Shown here piece by piece: positions 25,336-35,921 of a stretch of 38,069 nucleotides of DNA (positions are counted from its first letter, which is position 1; every line of letters begins with the position of its first letter). The stretch is from Dyella_B sp035277725 (lineage in GTDB: Bacteria; Pseudomonadota; Gammaproteobacteria; Xanthomonadales; Rhodanobacteraceae): NCBI RefSeq assembly GCF_035277725.1, contig NZ_DATEJY010000114.1:1-38069 (forward strand), in the 5' to 3' direction. The notes beneath the pieces are model-generated. The model had not been told where the DNA came from and made no database searches. It worked only from the letters and a program-made list of their open reading frames with translations. The translations under genes and the position numbers were made by a program.

Positions 25336-27357
25336 ATGAACTACCCCCATTTGTTTGCCCCGCTCGACTTGGGCCACGCCACCCTGCCCAACCGCATCCT
25401 GATGGGCTCGATGCACACCGGACTCGAAGACAACGCGGCCGATTTCGACAAGCTGGCGACGTATTTCGCCGAACGCGCCCGCGGCGGCGTGGGCCTGATG
25501 GTCACCGGCGGCATCGCACCCAGCATCGAAGGTTGGCTCAAGCCCTTCGGCGGGCGCATGACTCTGCCCTGGCACAAGCCACGGCATCGCAAGATCACCC
25601 GGGCGGTGCATGCAGAAGGTGGACGCATCTGCATGCAGATCCTGCACGCAGGGCGTTATGGCTATCACCCGCTGTCGGCCGCACCATCAAGCATTCAATC
25701 CCCGATCACACCGTTCAGGCCGCGAGAGCTCAGTGCACGAGGTGTGGAGCGCACCATCAAGGATTTCGTCCGTTGCGCGCAACTCGCACGCGAAGCCGGC
25801 TACGACGGCGTGGAAGTGATGGGTTCGGAAGGCTATCTGATCAATCAATTCATCGCCGCACGCACCAATCAACGCACCGATGCCTGGGGTGGCGATGCCG
25901 CAAAACGCATGCGTTTTCCGCTCGAAATCGTGCGTCGTATGCGCGAAGCCGTCGGCAAGGATTTCATCATCATCTACCGCCTTTCGATGCTTGATCTGGT
26001 GGAAGGCGGGCAACCCTGGCAAGACATCGTCACACTCGCCAAGGGCATGGAAGCGGCCGGCACCAGCATCATCAATACCGGCATCGGCTGGCATGAAGCA
26101 CGCGTGCCGACCATCGTCACCAGCGTGCCGCGCGCAGGCTTCAGCTGGGTCACGAAGAAACTCAAGGGCGAAGTTTCGATTCCGTTGATCACCACCAACC
26201 GCATCAACATGCCCGACGTGGCGGAGCGAATTCTTGCCGGCGGCGAAGCGGATATGGTGTCAATGGCGAGGCCGTTGCTGGCTGATCCGGAGTGGGCGAT
26301 CAAGGCAAAGGCTGGCCGTAGCGAACGCATCAATACCTGCATCGCTTGCAACCAGGCTTGCCTCGATCACGTGTTTTCGAACCAGCGCGCAAGCTGCATG
26401 GTGAATCCTCGTGCCTGCCATGAGACGGAGCTGCAAATCATTCGGGCAAAAACGCGCAAACGCATCGCGGTGATAGGCGCAGGACCGGCGGGCATGGCAT
26501 GCGCATCCACGCTCGCGGAACGTGGCCACGACGTCACGCTGATCGATGGCGCAAGCCACATCGGCGGCCAGTTCAACTACGCCAAGCGCATTCCTGGGAA
26601 AGAAGAATTCCACGAAACACTGCGCTATTTCACGCACCGCCTTGCCGATACCGGCGTGCACGTACAGTTAGGGCAAATCACAAATGCAGCTGCACTCAAA
26701 GCGGCAAACTACGACGAAGTGATTGTCGCCACCGGCATCACGCCGCGCCGGGTGAACTTCCCCGGCAGCAACGATCCGCGCGTACTGAGCTACCTCGATG
26801 TGCTTGCGCGAAATCAACCCGTCGGCCAGCGCGTCGCCATCATCGGCGCCGGAGGCATCGGCTTCGACGTGGCCGAGTTCCTGGTCGAGCACGCGCCCTC
26901 GCCCACCACTGACGTCACACGCTGGACACGCGAATGGGGCGTGGACATGCAGCTGGACCATGCCGGCGGTCTATTGAAGCCACAGCCGGAGCCACCCGCG
27001 CGGCAAGTCTGGCTGCTGCAACGTACGGCAGGCCGGCCAGGCGCGCGCCTCAACAAAACCACCGGCTGGGTGCATCGCGCCACGCTGAAGAACAAGCAGG
27101 TCACCATGCTGGGCGGCGTGAGCTATGACCGCTTCGATGAGCAGGGACTGCACATCACGATCGACGGCAAGACCCAGGTGCTGTCCGTCGATAACGTCAT
27201 CGTCTGCGCCGGCCAGGAATCCAACCGCAGCCTTGCCGATGACCTGATTGCTCAGGGGCATCCTCGTGTACACGTGATTGGCGGTGCTGACGTCGCGGCG
27301 GAACTGGACGCCAAGCGCGCTATCGCTCAAGGCACGCGACTTGCCACCCAGCTTTAA
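25336..27357 (+). CDS. fadH: NADPH-dependent 2,4-dienoyl-CoA reductase
   Basis: A 673-residue flavo-iron-sulfur enzyme that reduces 2,4-dienoyl-CoA made during beta-oxidation of unsaturated fatty acids. Residues 1-340 are an FMN TIM barrel of the old-yellow-enzyme type (YPHLFAPLDLGHATLPNRILMGSM). A 4Fe-4S cluster motif CIACNQACLDHVFSNQRASCMVNPRAC follows (cysteines spaced 2, 3 and 11). The FAD domain begins RIAVIGAGPAGMACASTLAERG, and a second Rossmann site VAIIGAGGIGFDVAEFLVEH binds NADPH. Length matches E. coli FadH (672). The start at 25336 (MNYPHLF) is preferred over a TTG at 25318. It follows the ACBP gene by 84 bases. Confidence 0.96.
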   Translation: MNYPHLFAPLDLGHATLPNRILMGSMHTGLEDNAADFDKLATYFAERARGGVGLMVTGGIAPSIEGWLKPFGGRMTLPWHKPRHRKITRAVHAEGGRICMQILHAGRYGYHPLSAAPSSIQSPITPFRPRELSARGVERTIKDFVRCAQLAREAGYDGVEVMGSEGYLINQFIAARTNQRTDAWGGDAAKRMRFPLEIVRRMREAVGKDFIIIYRLSMLDLVEGGQPWQDIVTLAKGMEAAGTSIINTGIGWHEARVPTIVTSVPRAGFSWVTKKLKGEVSIPLITTNRINMPDVAERILAGGEADMVSMARPLLADPEWAIKAKAGRSERINTCIACNQACLDHVFSNQRASCMVNPRACHETELQIIRAKTRKRIAVIGAGPAGMACASTLAERGHDVTLIDGASHIGGQFNYAKRIPGKEEFHETLRYFTHRLADTGVHVQLGQITNAAALKAANYDEVIVATGITPRRVNFPGSNDPRVLSYLDVLARNQPVGQRVAIIGAGGIGFDVAEFLVEHAPSPTTDVTRWTREWGVDMQLDHAGGLLKPQPEPPARQVWLLQRTAGRPGARLNKTTGWVHRATLKNKQVTMLGGVSYDRFDEQGLHITIDGKTQVLSVDNVIVCAGQESNRSLADDLIAQGHPRVHVIGGADVAAELDAKRAIAQGTRLATQL

Positions 27358-27396
27358 GAAAGCTCGGCAAGCATTCACGAGAAACAGAAAAGGAAG

Positions 27397-27511
27397 CGCC
27401 CCGCCAGCGACGCGTCGGTATTGGCTCTGGGGAGGGATGCCGATATACCGCGGGGGTAGCGTCGCTGCGGGGCGAGGTCTGCGCCACTCGGGGGGAGGGG
27501 GTCAGTGGCGC
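27397..27511 (+). other. highly base-paired G-rich region, unassigned
   Basis: Between fadH and the LysR gene. Bases 27397-27413 (CGCCCCGCCAGCGACGC) pair with 27459-27474 through 16 bp with one bulged C. Inside, CGGTAT (27416-27421) pairs with ATACCG (27445-27450). A separate perfect 8-bp stem GCGCCACT / AGTGGCGC (27481-27488 with 27504-27511) carries a G-rich 15-base loop. Several G-runs occur on the plus strand. No T-run follows the last stem and there is no coding potential I trust. It may be a structured leader of the LysR message, a small RNA, or a 3' end of fadH. Confidence 0.55.
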
Positions 27512-27587
27512 GACGGAGAGGATATTATGATCGACGCGATACAGAATCAAATATATATTTAGAGCCCAATTTATTCGAAAGTCATAT

Positions 27588-28499
27588 ATGTTTGATTTTC
27601 GCCAGCTGCGTTACTTCATCGCCGTTGCGGAGGAGCTGAGCTTCACCCGCGCCGCGCAGCGCCTGCATCTGTCGCAGCCACCGCTGTCGCAGCAGATCCA
27701 GGCGCTGGAGCAAGACCTGGGCGTACGCCTGCTCGAACGCGACAAGCGCAACGTCATGCTTACCGAGCCAGGCCGGCTGTTCCTCGATCAGGCGCGGCAG
27801 ATTCTGGCCATGGCCGATGAGGCTCGCACCCAGGTCGCCGAGGCCGCAGCTGGCTTCAGCGGGCATCTCCGGCTCGCCTACACCGTTTCCGTATCTTTCC
27901 ACCCCGCCCTGCCCCAGACCTTGCTGCAGTTGGGTCAGAACGCGCCCAACGTGCGTGTGTGGCTGAGCGAGATGTATACCCAGCCGCAGTTCTCAGCCAT
28001 CCGCAACGGCCAGATTGACGTGGGCTTCGTAAGGGATCTCCCCACTCACGAAGACGATGCCCGAGCCTTGCGCGTGGACGTCATCGATTACGAACCCCTG
28101 CTGCTCGCCCTGCCTGAAGGCCACCGCCTGGCTGGCCGACAAAGCGTGGAATTAGGTGAAGTTGCCGGCGATCCGTTCGTGGTGCAGCCGCGCGAGCTGG
28201 CGGCAACCTTGTACGACCGGCTGCTGCGCCTAGCCGCCAAAGCCGGATTCCACCCAGTGATTCGACAACACGCCCAACAGCTCAACGGCCTGCTTGCACT
28301 GGTGGCTGCCGACGTTGGCTTGGCTCTCGTGCCCGCCAGTATGCAGGTGGTGAAGCTGCCCGGGGTAAGCTATGTGCCGTTGGCCGATCCCGATGCGCAC
28401 CTCGTGCTGGCCGTCGCCAGCCCGGCAGAAAACCCATCGCCTGTCGTAGCGCAGTGTCTGGAAACGGTCGCCGCAGCAAAAGCCGCCATAGGCTTGTGA
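27588..28499 (+). CDS. LysR-family transcriptional regulator
   Basis: A 303-residue LysR-type regulator. The N-terminal winged helix reads FRQLRYFIAVAEELSFTRAAQRLHLSQPPLSQQIQALEQDLGVRLLERDKRNVMLTEPGRLFLDQA (about 4-69), and the linker helix and periplasmic-binding-protein-like effector domain fill 90-295 (LRLAYTVSVSFHPALPQTLLQL). It resembles the BenM/CatM/HcaR-like branch by general pattern only. It is codirectional with, not divergent from, fadH, so its target is not obvious from the layout; a structured region lies just upstream. Its stop codon overlaps the -35 box of the following rpmJ gene. Confidence 0.93.
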   Translation: MFDFRQLRYFIAVAEELSFTRAAQRLHLSQPPLSQQIQALEQDLGVRLLERDKRNVMLTEPGRLFLDQARQILAMADEARTQVAEAAAGFSGHLRLAYTVSVSFHPALPQTLLQLGQNAPNVRVWLSEMYTQPQFSAIRNGQIDVGFVRDLPTHEDDARALRVDVIDYEPLLLALPEGHRLAGRQSVELGEVAGDPFVVQPRELAATLYDRLLRLAAKAGFHPVIRQHAQQLNGLLALVAADVGLALVPASMQVVKLPGVSYVPLADPDAHLVLAVASPAENPSPVVAQCLETVAAAKAAIGL

Positions 28500-28522
28500 C
28501 AAGCGATTGAAATAGCTATACT
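28494..28522 (+). promoter_or_regulatory. predicted sigma-70 promoter of rpmJ
   Basis: -35 TTGTGA (28494-28499), 17-base spacer, -10 TATACT (28517-28522; five of six consensus bases). It overlaps the end of the LysR gene, 41 bases before the rpmJ start. Confidence 0.6.
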
Positions 28523-28562
28523 TGCGCGCTTTCTTTGTTTCGTTTCGTTCCAGGAGCCTGCC

Positions 28563-28688
28563 GTGAAGGTGCTTTCCTCTTTGAAGTCCGCCAAGCAGCG
28601 GCACCGTGACTGCAAGGTTGTGCGCCGTCGCGGCAAAGTGTTCGTGATCTGCAAGAGCAACCCGCGTTTCAAAGCGCGTCAGCGTTGA
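28563..28688 (+). CDS. rpmJ: 50S ribosomal protein L36, zinc-ligand-poor type
   Basis: A 41-residue protein too short for standard gene lists: VKVLSSLKSAKQRHRDCKVV, then RRRGKVFVICKSNPRFKARQR. It is the type B (YkgO-like) form of L36. Classic L36 binds zinc with three Cys and one His; here only two Cys remain (positions 17 and 30), so it is the zinc-independent form. In Lysobacterales this form is often the only L36, rather than a stress paralogue, but that cannot be checked here. The start codon is GTG (28563) with ribosome binding site AGGAG at 28552-28556. A strong terminator follows at 28706-28737. Confidence 0.95.
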   Translation: MKVLSSLKSAKQRHRDCKVVRRRGKVFVICKSNPRFKARQR

Positions 28689-28705
28689 TCGAAGTCACGA
28701 TCCGA

Positions 28706-28737
28706 TAAAAAAAGCCGCTGCAAAGCGGCTTTTTTTA
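28706..28737. terminator. bidirectional intrinsic terminator (rpmJ / greA)
   Basis: AAAAAAAGCCGCT, loop GCAA, AGCGGCTTTTTTT: a perfect 7-bp stem with an A-run on the left and a T-run on the right, so it can stop transcription from both rpmJ (plus) and greA (minus), which converge here. Confidence 0.92.
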
Positions 28738-28780
28738 TGCCTCACGACATTCGTTTCTCGCGAGATTCCCCTCGCCCCAA

Positions 28781-28803
28781 CCCTCTCCCCATGGGGGAGA
28801 GGG
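28781..28803. repeat. CCCTCTCCCC palindrome
   Basis: A perfect 10-bp stem CCCTCTCCCC / GGGGAGAGGG with a 3-base loop, preceded by CCCTCGCCCCAA. This is a short intergenic palindrome of a kind widely scattered in proteobacterial genomes. It lies 13 bases after the greA stop. Confidence 0.7.
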
Positions 28804-28816
28804 AGCAAAGCAAGCG

Positions 28817-29286
28817 TTACTCGTAACTGACGCCAGTAATTTCGTAACGCTTCACGCCATTGGGCGCCGTGAACTCGAAACTGTCGCCCTCGCTCTTGCC
28901 GATCAACGCACGCGCAATCGGCGAAGACACCGCGATCAAGGCTTGCTTGATGTCAGCCTCCAGATCGCCAACGATCTGGTACTTCACCGCTTCACCGCTT
29001 TCTTCTTCCAGTTCCACGATCGCGCCGAACACAATCTTGGTGCCCGGATTCAAACGCGACACGTCGATCACTTCAGCCGTGGACAGTGCCGCTTCCAGCT
29101 CGTTGATGCGGCCTTCGATAAAGCTCTGTTGCTCGCGCGCGGCGTGATATTCGGCGTTCTCCTTGAGATCGCCGTGCGCGCGCGCTTCCGCAATCGCCGC
29201 GATGATCTTGGGACGCTCGACCGACTTCAGACGCTCCAATTCACCGCGCAGACGCTCGGAACCAGCCTTGGTAATGGGTGCACGAC

Positions 29287-29290
<4 letters not shown>
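28817..29290 (-). CDS. greA: transcription elongation factor GreA
   Basis: A 157-residue factor that rescues backtracked RNA polymerase by stimulating transcript cleavage. The N-terminal coiled coil runs from about residue 10 to 75, and its tip holds the acidic residues in EARAHGDLKENAEYHAAREQQ (Asp and Glu of GDLKENAEY), which place the catalytic magnesium. The C-terminal globular domain is VFGAIVELEEESGEAVKYQIVGDLEADIK to the end. Length fits the family (158). The ATG at 29290 overlaps the carB stop by 4 bases, so greA is the last gene of the carAB transcript. Confidence 0.97.
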
Positions 29291-32514
<3,224 letters not shown>

Positions 32515-32515
32515 C

Positions 32516-33643
32516 TCAGCGGGCCTCCTGCATCAATTTGGCAAAACGGTCGAACAAGTAACCAATATCCTGCGGGCCCGGGCTCGCTTCGGGATGCCCC
32601 TGGAAACAGAACGCAGGGCGATCGGTCAGTGCGAAACCCTGCAGCGAACCATCGAACAGCGACGTGTGCGTAATGCGCACGTTGGAAGGCAGCGTGGATA
32701 CGTCCACCGCAAAGCCATGGTTCTGCGAGGTGATCAGCACGCGGCCGTCGTCATGGTCCTTTACCGGGTGATTCGCGCCGTGATGGCCGAACTTCATCTT
32801 CAGCGTCTTTGCCCCCAAGGCAGCGCCCATGATCTGATGGCCAAGGCAGATGCCGAACAGGGGAATTTCCTTGGCCAGGAATTCGCGCGTGGCGGCGATG
32901 GCGTAATCACAAGCGGCCGGATCACCGGGGCCGTTGGAGAGGAACACGCCATCCGGATTCATGGCCAGCACTTCCGATGCCGGCGTCTGCGCAGGCACTA
33001 CGGTGATTTCGCAACCGCGCTCCGCCAAGAGGCGCAGAATGTTGCGCTTCACGCCGTAGTCGTAGGCCACCACGTTGAAGCGCTTGTCCGTTTCGTTGAA
33101 CGCGGTGCGGTCGAGGTCGTACACGCCCTCGTTCCAGTTGTACGGCTTGTCGACGCTGACCACCTTGGCCAAGTCCATGCCGTTCAAGCCGGGGAAAGCA
33201 CGCGCCTTGGCGAGTGCCGCTTCGGCATCGATGGATTCGCCTGCTACCAGGCAGCCGTTCTGCGCACCCTTGTCGCGCAGGATGCGCGTGAGGCGGCGCG
33301 TGTCGATGCCGGCGATGGCGACGATGCCATGGCGGTTCAAGTAATCGGGCAGGCTCTCGGTGCTGCGCCAGTTGCTGGCGCGGCGCGGTACGTCGCGCAC
33401 GATCAGGCCGGCGGTATGCACCTTGCCGGATTCGGCATCCACCTCGTTGCAGCCGGTGTTGCCGATATGGGGATACGTAAGAGTGACGATCTGCCGGGCA
33501 TAGGAGGGATCGGTGAGGATCTCCTGATAACCCGTCATCGCCGTATTGAAGACAACTTCGCCAACGGTTTCGCCAGTCGCACCTACGGAGTGGCCGTGGA
33601 ATACGCTGCCGTCTTCGAGGGCAAGCAGAGCGGAATGAGGCAT
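32516..33643 (-). CDS. carA: carbamoyl-phosphate synthase small subunit
   Basis: A 375-residue glutamine amidotransferase subunit that feeds ammonia to CarB. The N-terminal CarA domain begins ALLALEDGSVFHGHSVGATGETVGEVVFNTAMTGYQEILTDPSY; the class I glutaminase domain has the nucleophile Cys in LFGICLGHQIMG (about residue 268) and the His-Glu pair in FQGHPEASPGP (about 352-354). Length fits the family (E. coli 382). The start at 33643 has only a weak ribosome binding site; an 88-base leader with a strong hairpin lies upstream, so expression may be controlled at the RNA level. Confidence 0.97.
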   Translation of the reverse strand: MPHSALLALEDGSVFHGHSVGATGETVGEVVFNTAMTGYQEILTDPSYARQIVTLTYPHIGNTGCNEVDAESGKVHTAGLIVRDVPRRASNWRSTESLPDYLNRHGIVAIAGIDTRRLTRILRDKGAQNGCLVAGESIDAEAALAKARAFPGLNGMDLAKVVSVDKPYNWNEGVYDLDRTAFNETDKRFNVVAYDYGVKRNILRLLAERGCEITVVPAQTPASEVLAMNPDGVFLSNGPGDPAACDYAIAATREFLAKEIPLFGICLGHQIMGAALGAKTLKMKFGHHGANHPVKDHDDGRVLITSQNHGFAVDVSTLPSNVRITHTSLFDGSLQGFALTDRPAFCFQGHPEASPGPQDIGYLFDRFAKLMQEAR

Positions 33644-33669
33644 GGAAGGGGCCGCCTTTTAGGTACAGC

Positions 33670-33708
33670 AAGGTCCGCAAGCCGCATCGAAGCAGGCTTG
33701 TGGACCTT
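33670..33708 (-). promoter_or_regulatory. leader hairpin of carA
   Basis: AAGGTCCGCAAGCC (33670-33683) and GGCTTGTGGACCTT (33695-33708) form a 14-bp stem with one G-U pair and an 11-base loop, 27-65 bases before the carA start. There is no T-run after it on the minus strand, so it is not a simple terminator. The predicted promoter is upstream, so the hairpin lies in the transcript. Confidence 0.75.
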
Positions 33709-33737
33709 AAGTGAAGGAAAGTCTCGGGCGGGTTGAA

Positions 33738-33766
33738 ATGATAGGCTTCGCGCGCCTTTCTGTCCA
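33738..33766 (-). promoter_or_regulatory. predicted sigma-70 promoter of carA
   Basis: On the minus strand: -35 TGGACA (33761-33766, five of six), 17-base spacer, -10 TATCAT (33738-33743, five of six). Transcription would start near 33731 and give a leader of about 88 bases. Confidence 0.7.
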
Positions 33767-33864
33767 CCCGAATGGACGTCCCAAAACGGATCGTCATATG
33801 CCGCGCCGGCCATACACTCGCGCTAGACTGCGCCGAGACTTAGCCAGGAAAGCTGCGAAACTCG

Positions 33865-34563
33865 ATGAACGCGACTGCCCTACTACTGGACCCCGCCCGG
33901 CTCGATCGCCCCGACACGGATGTACGCCAGCAGCCGTTTCCGTTCATGATCGCGCACGGCCAGTTGCCGGATGAAGCGCGCAGCGATTTGGAACGCGATT
34001 TTCCCAAGTACAGCAGCGCGGGCTTCTTTCCCTACGACCCGGTCGATTGCGGCCCATCGGTCAATGCGCTCGTCAATCAACTCACCACACCTCAATTTGC
34101 CAGCGCGATCGGCCGCTATCTCGGTATCGAGAATCTTGGGCAGTACCCCACCCTGATAACGCTCTGCCGCGCCCTGAACAAGCGCCACGGCACCATCCAC
34201 ACCGACAGCCGCTCCAAGGTCGCCACCGCCCTGCTCTACCTCAACACCCAGTGGCCCGACACCAGCGACGGCTGCCTGCGCTTTCTCAATCGTGTGGACA
34301 ACATCGACGATCTGGTCGCGCCCGAACTCAAGCCGCTGTACGGAGAATTCGCGGTGTTCAAGCGCTGCGACAATTCCTTCCACGGCCATCTGCCGTATGA
34401 AGGCGAGCGACGCGTGATCCAGGTGGCATGGCTCACCAGCGAAGAAGAGAAACTGCGCAAGACCAAGCGCGGCAAATTTTCGCGCGCATTCAAGAAGCTG
34501 TTCGGCGTGCTCGATCGCAAACTGGGTGCGGGACGTGACCGCAATGCCGCGCACCCGGATTGA
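33865..34563 (+). CDS. 2OG-Fe(II) oxygenase
   Basis: A 232-residue iron/2-oxoglutarate-dependent oxygenase of the prolyl-hydroxylase-like branch. The iron ligands are visible as His112 and Asp114 in HGTIHTDSRSK and His173 in DNSFHGHLPYEGERR; Arg182 or Arg183 nine to ten residues later should hold 2-oxoglutarate. The surrounding segment TALLYLNTQWPDTSDGCLRFLN is a typical double-stranded beta-helix core. The C-terminus is a basic tail (KTKRGKFSRAFKKLFGVLDRKLGAGRD). The substrate is unknown; members of this branch hydroxylate proteins or sugar-linked molecules. It is divergent from carA and convergent with the antiporter gene, from which only 4 bases separate it. Confidence 0.88.
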   Translation: MNATALLLDPARLDRPDTDVRQQPFPFMIAHGQLPDEARSDLERDFPKYSSAGFFPYDPVDCGPSVNALVNQLTTPQFASAIGRYLGIENLGQYPTLITLCRALNKRHGTIHTDSRSKVATALLYLNTQWPDTSDGCLRFLNRVDNIDDLVAPELKPLYGEFAVFKRCDNSFHGHLPYEGERRVIQVAWLTSEEEKLRKTKRGKFSRAFKKLFGVLDRKLGAGRDRNAAHPD

Positions 34564-34567
34564 GCGC

Positions 34568-35569
34568 TTACCAGAAACGCCACGCGGCGTATCCTGCAAA
34601 CACTAAATAGAACGCGCCCACGAGAATCAACGCGCGGCCGTCGACATTGCCGCGCCGGAACAAGCCCCACAGATAAATGATGGCGAGCATGGTCAGCACG
34701 CCCGAGACCACCAGCGGCACATCGAATAGCCACGGCGTGGCGAAGATCGCCAAGGCACTCGGGATGGTGGCTTGAATCATCATCGCGCCAGAGATGTTGG
34801 CGAGTGCCAGGCGCTCCTTGCCCTGGCGCACCCAGATCAACGCGTTCATGGTTTCCGGCAGCTCGGTGGCGACGGGACTCAGCACCAAGGCAACCAGATG
34901 CGGCGGAAGATGCATCGCCACGCCGATGGCTTCGATCTGCGAAACGAAGATGTGCGAAGCCACCGCGATGACCAACAGCGATAGTGCTGCCTGCAGTGAC
35001 ACCGCCAGCATTGAAGGTGTCGCTGCACGCGGCTGGAATTTCAGCGGTTCGAGCTGCTCGTCGTGGGATGTTTCAGGCTCGTCCTTCAATTCGCGCCAGA
35101 CGTACAGTGCATACGCCAGCAGGAACAACACACCCAGCCACGGCTTGAAAGCAAAAGCAATCAAGCCAAGGGCGCACTTCACGATGAAGATCGACAAGAA
35201 CCAGGCTTGATCACGTGCCAATCGTGCATGGGCGACCTGCACACGGCCGTCGATACGGCCCAACCGAGAGCGGTTGCACCACAACGCAACACCGACCACG
35301 GCGTAGGCAATCGTGGCCAGCACGAGCGGTCCACCCATCGCGGCACCCACACCGATATCGCGAACTTCCGGAGTACGCCCTGCGATCACCGCGACGAAGG
35401 TCACCGCGCTTTCCGGCAATGCCGTGCCGAACGCGGCCAGCACGGTACCGGTAGCGGTTTCACCCAGATTGAGCTTTTTCCCCAGCCACTCGACGCTGTT
35501 GACGAAGTACTCGCAGGCCGCATAGATGGCGGCTGCGGAGAGCAGGAACAGCAAAGCTGTGATCAGCAT
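34568..35569 (-). CDS. CaCA-family cation antiporter (YrbG-like sodium:calcium antiporter)
   Basis: A 333-residue inner-membrane antiporter with about ten helices in two inverted halves. The two alpha-repeat motifs are TVLAAFGTALPESAVTFVAVIAGRTPEV (about 41-68) and LVLSPVATELPETMNALIWVRQGKERLALANISGAMM (about 229-265), each with the conserved Pro-Glu. Between them is a cytoplasmic loop KDEPETSHDEQLEPLKF. The family exchanges Ca2+ (or other divalent cations) for Na+ or H+. The frame is open to 35746, but those 59 extra codons lie in the riboswitch, so the start at 35569 (MLITALLF) is used. Because the leader is a manganese-type riboswitch, the physiological cargo may be Mn2+. Confidence 0.92.
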   Translation of the reverse strand: MLITALLFLLSAAAIYAACEYFVNSVEWLGKKLNLGETATGTVLAAFGTALPESAVTFVAVIAGRTPEVRDIGVGAAMGGPLVLATIAYAVVGVALWCNRSRLGRIDGRVQVAHARLARDQAWFLSIFIVKCALGLIAFAFKPWLGVLFLLAYALYVWRELKDEPETSHDEQLEPLKFQPRAATPSMLAVSLQAALSLLVIAVASHIFVSQIEAIGVAMHLPPHLVALVLSPVATELPETMNALIWVRQGKERLALANISGAMMIQATIPSALAIFATPWLFDVPLVVSGVLTMLAIIYLWGLFRRGNVDGRALILVGAFYLVFAGYAAWRFW

Positions 35570-35580
35570 GAAATATTCCG

Positions 35581-35628
35581 GGCCGGGCGAGCGAAAACCG
35601 ATGGCACACGCGCGTCGCTCGCCCGGCC
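35581..35628 (-). promoter_or_regulatory. candidate expression platform of the riboswitch
   Basis: A perfect 13-bp stem: GGCCGGGCGAGCG pairs with CGCTCGCCCGGCC, loop 22 bases. On the transcript it lies after the aptamer and ends 11 bases before the antiporter ATG, beside the weak Shine-Dalgarno candidate CGGAA. It could hide or free the start region; no T-run follows, so translational control is more likely than termination. Confidence 0.65.
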
Positions 35629-35642
35629 GGGTGAGCGCGTCG

Positions 35643-35796
35643 TGGCCAAAGGTCTCGCCGGACCATCGCAGACGTGGTGTCTGCGATAACCATCCGCGCC
35701 ATGAAGCCGAGGCTTCAAGTCTGTTGACGCGGATTCCTCGATGCATGGAAGCCTGGCGGCCGATGCACGAGGATGGCTACTCCCCAATGACGTTGC
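35643..35796 (-). ncRNA. yybP-ykoY (manganese) riboswitch aptamer
   Basis: Read on the minus strand. The 5' conserved block TTGGGGAGTAGCC is at 35775-35787 and the 3' block GGCGAGACCTTTGGCC at 35644-35659; these are the two parts of the class signature (GGGGAGUAG and GCAAGACC-like). Between them are three well-formed helices: CCTCG+TGCAT with ATGCA+CGAGG, CCGCG/CGCGG enclosing GAAGCC/GGCTTC, and ATCGCAGAC/GTCTGCGAT. The closing stem P1 is formed by GTCA..GG with CC..TGGC, with two U-U mismatches. The class senses Mn2+ and usually controls exporters (MntP, TerC/Alx, UPF0016, P-type ATPases). Here it precedes a CaCA-type antiporter. Confidence 0.88.
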
Positions 35797-35801
35797 GGCG
35801 G

Positions 35802-35830
35802 ATGGTACAAGCGCCAAGACTGGCTAACAA
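35802..35830 (-). promoter_or_regulatory. predicted promoter of the riboswitch-antiporter transcript
   Basis: -35 TTGTTA (35825-35830), 17-base spacer, -10 TACCAT (35802-35807), on the minus strand. Each box matches four of six consensus bases. Transcription would start near 35795, exactly at the first base of the aptamer. Confidence 0.5.
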
Positions 35831-35853
35831 GCGCCGCGTTGTATGCAGGCCCT

Positions 35854-35918
35854 GTAGGCTGGGATGAAATCCCAGCTTTCATTGGCTTGGCGATGCTGGG
35901 GTTCGCACCCCAGCCTAC
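35854..35918. repeat. REP pair, hybrid
   Basis: The left copy (35854-35876) is the usual GTAG REP with loop GAA. The right copy (35894-35918) has the stem GCTGGGGT and loop TCGC like the second repeat class, but the CTAC flank is retained. It ends 3 bases after the dapB stop. Confidence 0.85.
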
Positions 35919-35921
35919 TCA

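Noticed and set aside
35570..35746. Longer start for the antiporter
   Set aside because: The 59 codons lie over the riboswitch helices and have no membrane-protein character.
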